DNA of 6,667 nucleotides. Source: Acidobacteriota bacterium. Lineage in GTDB: Bacteria; Acidobacteriota; Terriglobia; Terriglobales; Acidobacteriaceae. This document shows, in pieces, positions 5,469 to 6,667 of this stretch; within the stretch, counting starts at the first letter, position 1, and each line of letters begins with the position of its first letter. The stretch lies in NCBI GenBank assembly GCA_021798655.1, contig JAJZFE010000335.1, positions 1-6,667 on the forward strand. Direction: 5' to 3'. Under the pieces are notes generated by a model. It was not told where the DNA came from, made no database searches, and saw nothing but the letters and a program-made list of their open reading frames with translations. The position numbers and the translations under genes were made by a program.

Positions 5469-5504
5469 GGTGATTGCTCCTGAAGATTTGTGCCGCTGCG
5501 TGCG

Positions 5505-5540
5505 AGAAGCAGATTCCTCCGCTACGCTGCGGAATGACAA
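5505..5540. repeat. REP-like intergenic element between iscR and iscS
   Basis: On the minus strand the segment reads TTGTCATTCCGCAGCG, TAGCGGAGGAATCTGC. It is an imperfect hairpin: CCGC/GCGG stem (5519-5522 with 5529-5532) flanked by ATT/AAT. It resembles 'GTCATTCCG...GAGGAATCTGC' repeats that I recall as scattered through Acidobacteriota intergenic regions, where they often produce spurious ORFs. Only one copy is in this window, so the repeat status rests on recall. Confidence 0.45.
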
Positions 5541-5572
5541 TTCCAAAAACTGTGCCGCAAAACTGTGAGGCT

Positions 5573-6055
5573 CTAGCGTGCGATGGTGACCAGGCCGCCG
5601 GCGAGCGCGGCGTCCGGCGGGTGGTCGGCGTGCTCGATGAGGTCCGCGATGCGGAGCTTGGAGAGCAGGTCGGTGATGCTGTCGTTGACCTTGCGTAACG
5701 GCTCTTTGATGGTGCAATGGCCGGCAAGGTCGCAGGTTCCGTGAATCGTGATGCAGCTGGTGATAAAGAGCGGGCCGTCGATGGCGCGGATGACCTCAAA
5801 GGCCGAGATATCGTGCGCGTCGCGGGCCAGCGCGTAGCCGCCGTTGGTGCCGGCGTGGGAGACGAGCAAGCCGGCTTTGGCGAGCGTCTGCAGAATCTTG
5901 GCGAGCAGCTGCGGCGGAATGTGGTACGCGTCGGCGATGGCCTTGGCCGAGGCTGCGCCGCTGATGGGCTGCGACGCGGAGGGGCACTGCGCCTGCTCGG
6001 CCAGGTACTTGAGGGCCATCAGGCCGTAGTCCGCTTTTTTGGTGAGCCGCAGCAT
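5573..6055 (-). CDS. iscR: Rrf2-family iron-sulfur regulator IscR
   Basis: IscR is a winged-helix Rrf2 regulator that senses Fe-S status through its own [2Fe-2S] cluster and controls isc genes. The protein has 160 residues, starting [21 protein letters not shown], the typical Rrf2 N-terminus. The wing [16 protein letters not shown] is followed by [10 protein letters not shown]. Three cysteines, C101, C108 and C114, sit in the cluster-binding loop ([17 protein letters not shown]). Their spacing is C-x6-C-x5-C, one residue longer in the first gap than E. coli IscR (C92, C98, C104). A 10-12-residue insertion (about 23-36) lengthens the region before the recognition helix. The ATG at 6055 is chosen because it begins the conserved domain. 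It lacks a clear Shine-Dalgarno, and a TTG at 6106 in the same frame would add 17 residues. It leads the cluster and lies divergent to the phosphatidyltransferase gene. SufR-like Rrf2 proteins are close relatives, but the isc context favours IscR. Confidence 0.9.
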   Translation of the reverse strand: MLRLTKKADYGLMALKYLAEQAQCPSASQPISGAASAKAIADAYHIPPQLLAKILQTLAKAGLLVSHAGTNGGYALARDAHDISAFEVIRAIDGPLFITSCITIHGTCDLAGHCTIKEPLRKVNDSITDLLSKLRIADLIEHADHPPDAALAGGLVTIAR

Positions 6056-6095
6056 AGGGTGGGCAAGCGCGGAGTGGCCGGTGGCCGTAGCTCCG

Positions 6096-6146
6096 CTTGA
6101 GTACAAGTCTACGGAAGGTTGCCGTCAGAAGCAAGACTCATTTGGT
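6096..6146 (-). promoter_or_regulatory. Candidate iscR promoter with IscR-like box
   Basis: On the minus strand ACCAAATGAGTC (6146-6135) differs from the box before iscU at only one of 12 positions. Next come TTGCTT (6134-6129), 17 nt, and TAGACT (6111-6106), a weak promoter pair. A small dyad, CTTG-AGTA-CAAG (6096-6107), overlaps the putative -10 and could be another operator. Autoregulation by IscR would fit. The region is shared with the divergent gene at 6198. Confidence 0.42.
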
Positions 6147-6197
6147 CGCATATTGTTGCGCGGGGAGGGGGGAGAGCAAGCGGAGCCGGAATCGGCT

Positions 6198-6667
6198 ATG
6201 CTCGATTTTGCCGTGGCTACCTTGAAACAATTTGGCGCAGCGCCCAACCTGCTGACGATGTTGCGGCTGTTTACCCTGCCGTTTCTGGTGATTACGATCC
6301 TGGATGGGCGGTGGGTGACGGCGTTTGTGCTGCTGTGGGTGGCGGGCATCAGCGATGGGCTGGACGGGCTGCTGGCGCGGATGCTGAAGCAGCGCACGGT
6401 GCTGGGGCAGTACCTGGACCCGATCGCCGACAAGCTGCTGCTGAGTACGCTGTTCGTGGTGCTGACGCATGTAAACCTGGTGCCGCGGTTCGTGACGGTG
6501 CTGGTGTTCAGCCGCGACCTCGGGATCCTGCTGATTGCGACGCTGCTGTTTGCGACGAACACGCTGCGGGATTTCCGGCCCAGCCTGCTGGGCAAGGCGA
6601 ATACGCTGGTGCAGATCCTCGGGGTGCTGGCGGTGATGACGTGCCAGGTGCTGCCGAGAGATCGGAA
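6198..6667 (+). CDS. CDP-alcohol phosphatidyltransferase (PgsA-like), partial at right edge
   Basis: This membrane enzyme family transfers a phosphatidyl group from CDP-diacylglycerol to an alcohol; PgsA uses glycerol-3-phosphate to start phosphatidylglycerol synthesis. About 156 residues are readable from MLDFAVATLKQFGAAPNLLTMLRL, and the gene runs off the right edge. The family signature D-G-x2-A-R-x8-G-x3-D-x3-D is complete, from DGLLAR to GQYLDPIAD (residues about 58-80), preceded by NLLTMLRLFTLPF. Several hydrophobic membrane segments are visible (around residues 24-52, 80-96 and 100-120, and near the right edge). A PgsA role is most likely, but cardiolipin or phosphatidylserine synthase members share the signature, so I give no symbol. 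The start is uncertain: the ATG has only a weak GGA-type ribosome-binding site. It is divergent from iscR and probably not part of the isc system. Confidence 0.85.
   Translation, partial: MLDFAVATLKQFGAAPNLLTMLRLFTLPFLVITILDGRWVTAFVLLWVAGISDGLDGLLARMLKQRTVLGQYLDPIADKLLLSTLFVVLTHVNLVPRFVTVLVFSRDLGILLIATLLFATNTLRDFRPSLLGKANTLVQILGVLAVMTCQVLPRDR

Noticed and set aside
4188..5483. A 431-residue plus-strand open frame opposite iscS
   Set aside because: It is the antisense shadow of iscS in a GC-rich gene, with Val/Ala/Asp/Leu-rich low-complexity composition. The iscS frame has every family motif.
5469..5572. A GATTTGTGC stretch before iscS as a fourth IscR-like box
   Set aside because: It matches the GATTTGGTGC form only with a gap and lies within the likely iscR-iscS leader, so I did not count it.

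Overview
The window looks like a chromosomal segment of a GC-rich bacterium. I favour an Acidobacteriota (Terriglobia-like) origin. This rests on GC-rich isc genes and on an intergenic element (about 5505-5540) resembling the 'GTCATTCCG...AGGAATCTGC' repeats I recall from that group. No rRNA or other phylogenetic marker is present, so the assignment is tentative.

The backbone is an ISC iron-sulfur cluster assembly locus on the minus strand, read right to left in the classical order: iscR (Rrf2 regulator, 5573-6055), iscS (cysteine desulfurase, 4185-5468), iscU (scaffold, 2603-3022), iscA (A-type carrier, 1575-2072) and hscB (J-domain co-chaperone, partial, 1-514). hscA and ferredoxin, if present, would lie beyond the left edge. 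The plus-strand gene at the right edge is a partial CDP-alcohol phosphatidyltransferase (6198 onward), divergent from iscR.

The order is conserved but the cluster is interrupted in three places. Between iscS and iscU lies a HepT/MntA-type (HEPN / minimal nucleotidyltransferase) toxin-antitoxin pair. Between iscU and iscA lies a plus-strand DUF4242 gene. Between iscA and hscB lies a second toxin-antitoxin pair, a winged-helix-like antitoxin candidate that overlaps a PIN-domain RNase by 4 bp. Both toxin-antitoxin modules run in the same direction as the isc genes.

The transcription layout can be partly read. A clear rho-independent terminator follows iscS. A G-U-paired hairpin follows iscU. 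The motif ACCAAATSA, in its longer form ACCAAATSAGTC, recurs in the same orientation upstream of iscR, iscU and iscA and resembles an IscR type-1 site. So the locus is probably three or more units (iscRS; mntA-hepT and/or iscU; iscA-antitoxin-PIN-hscB) tied together by one regulator rather than a single operon. IscS would supply sulfur from cysteine to IscU, HscB (with HscA) would release the cluster, IscA would carry it to targets, and IscR would sense cluster supply.
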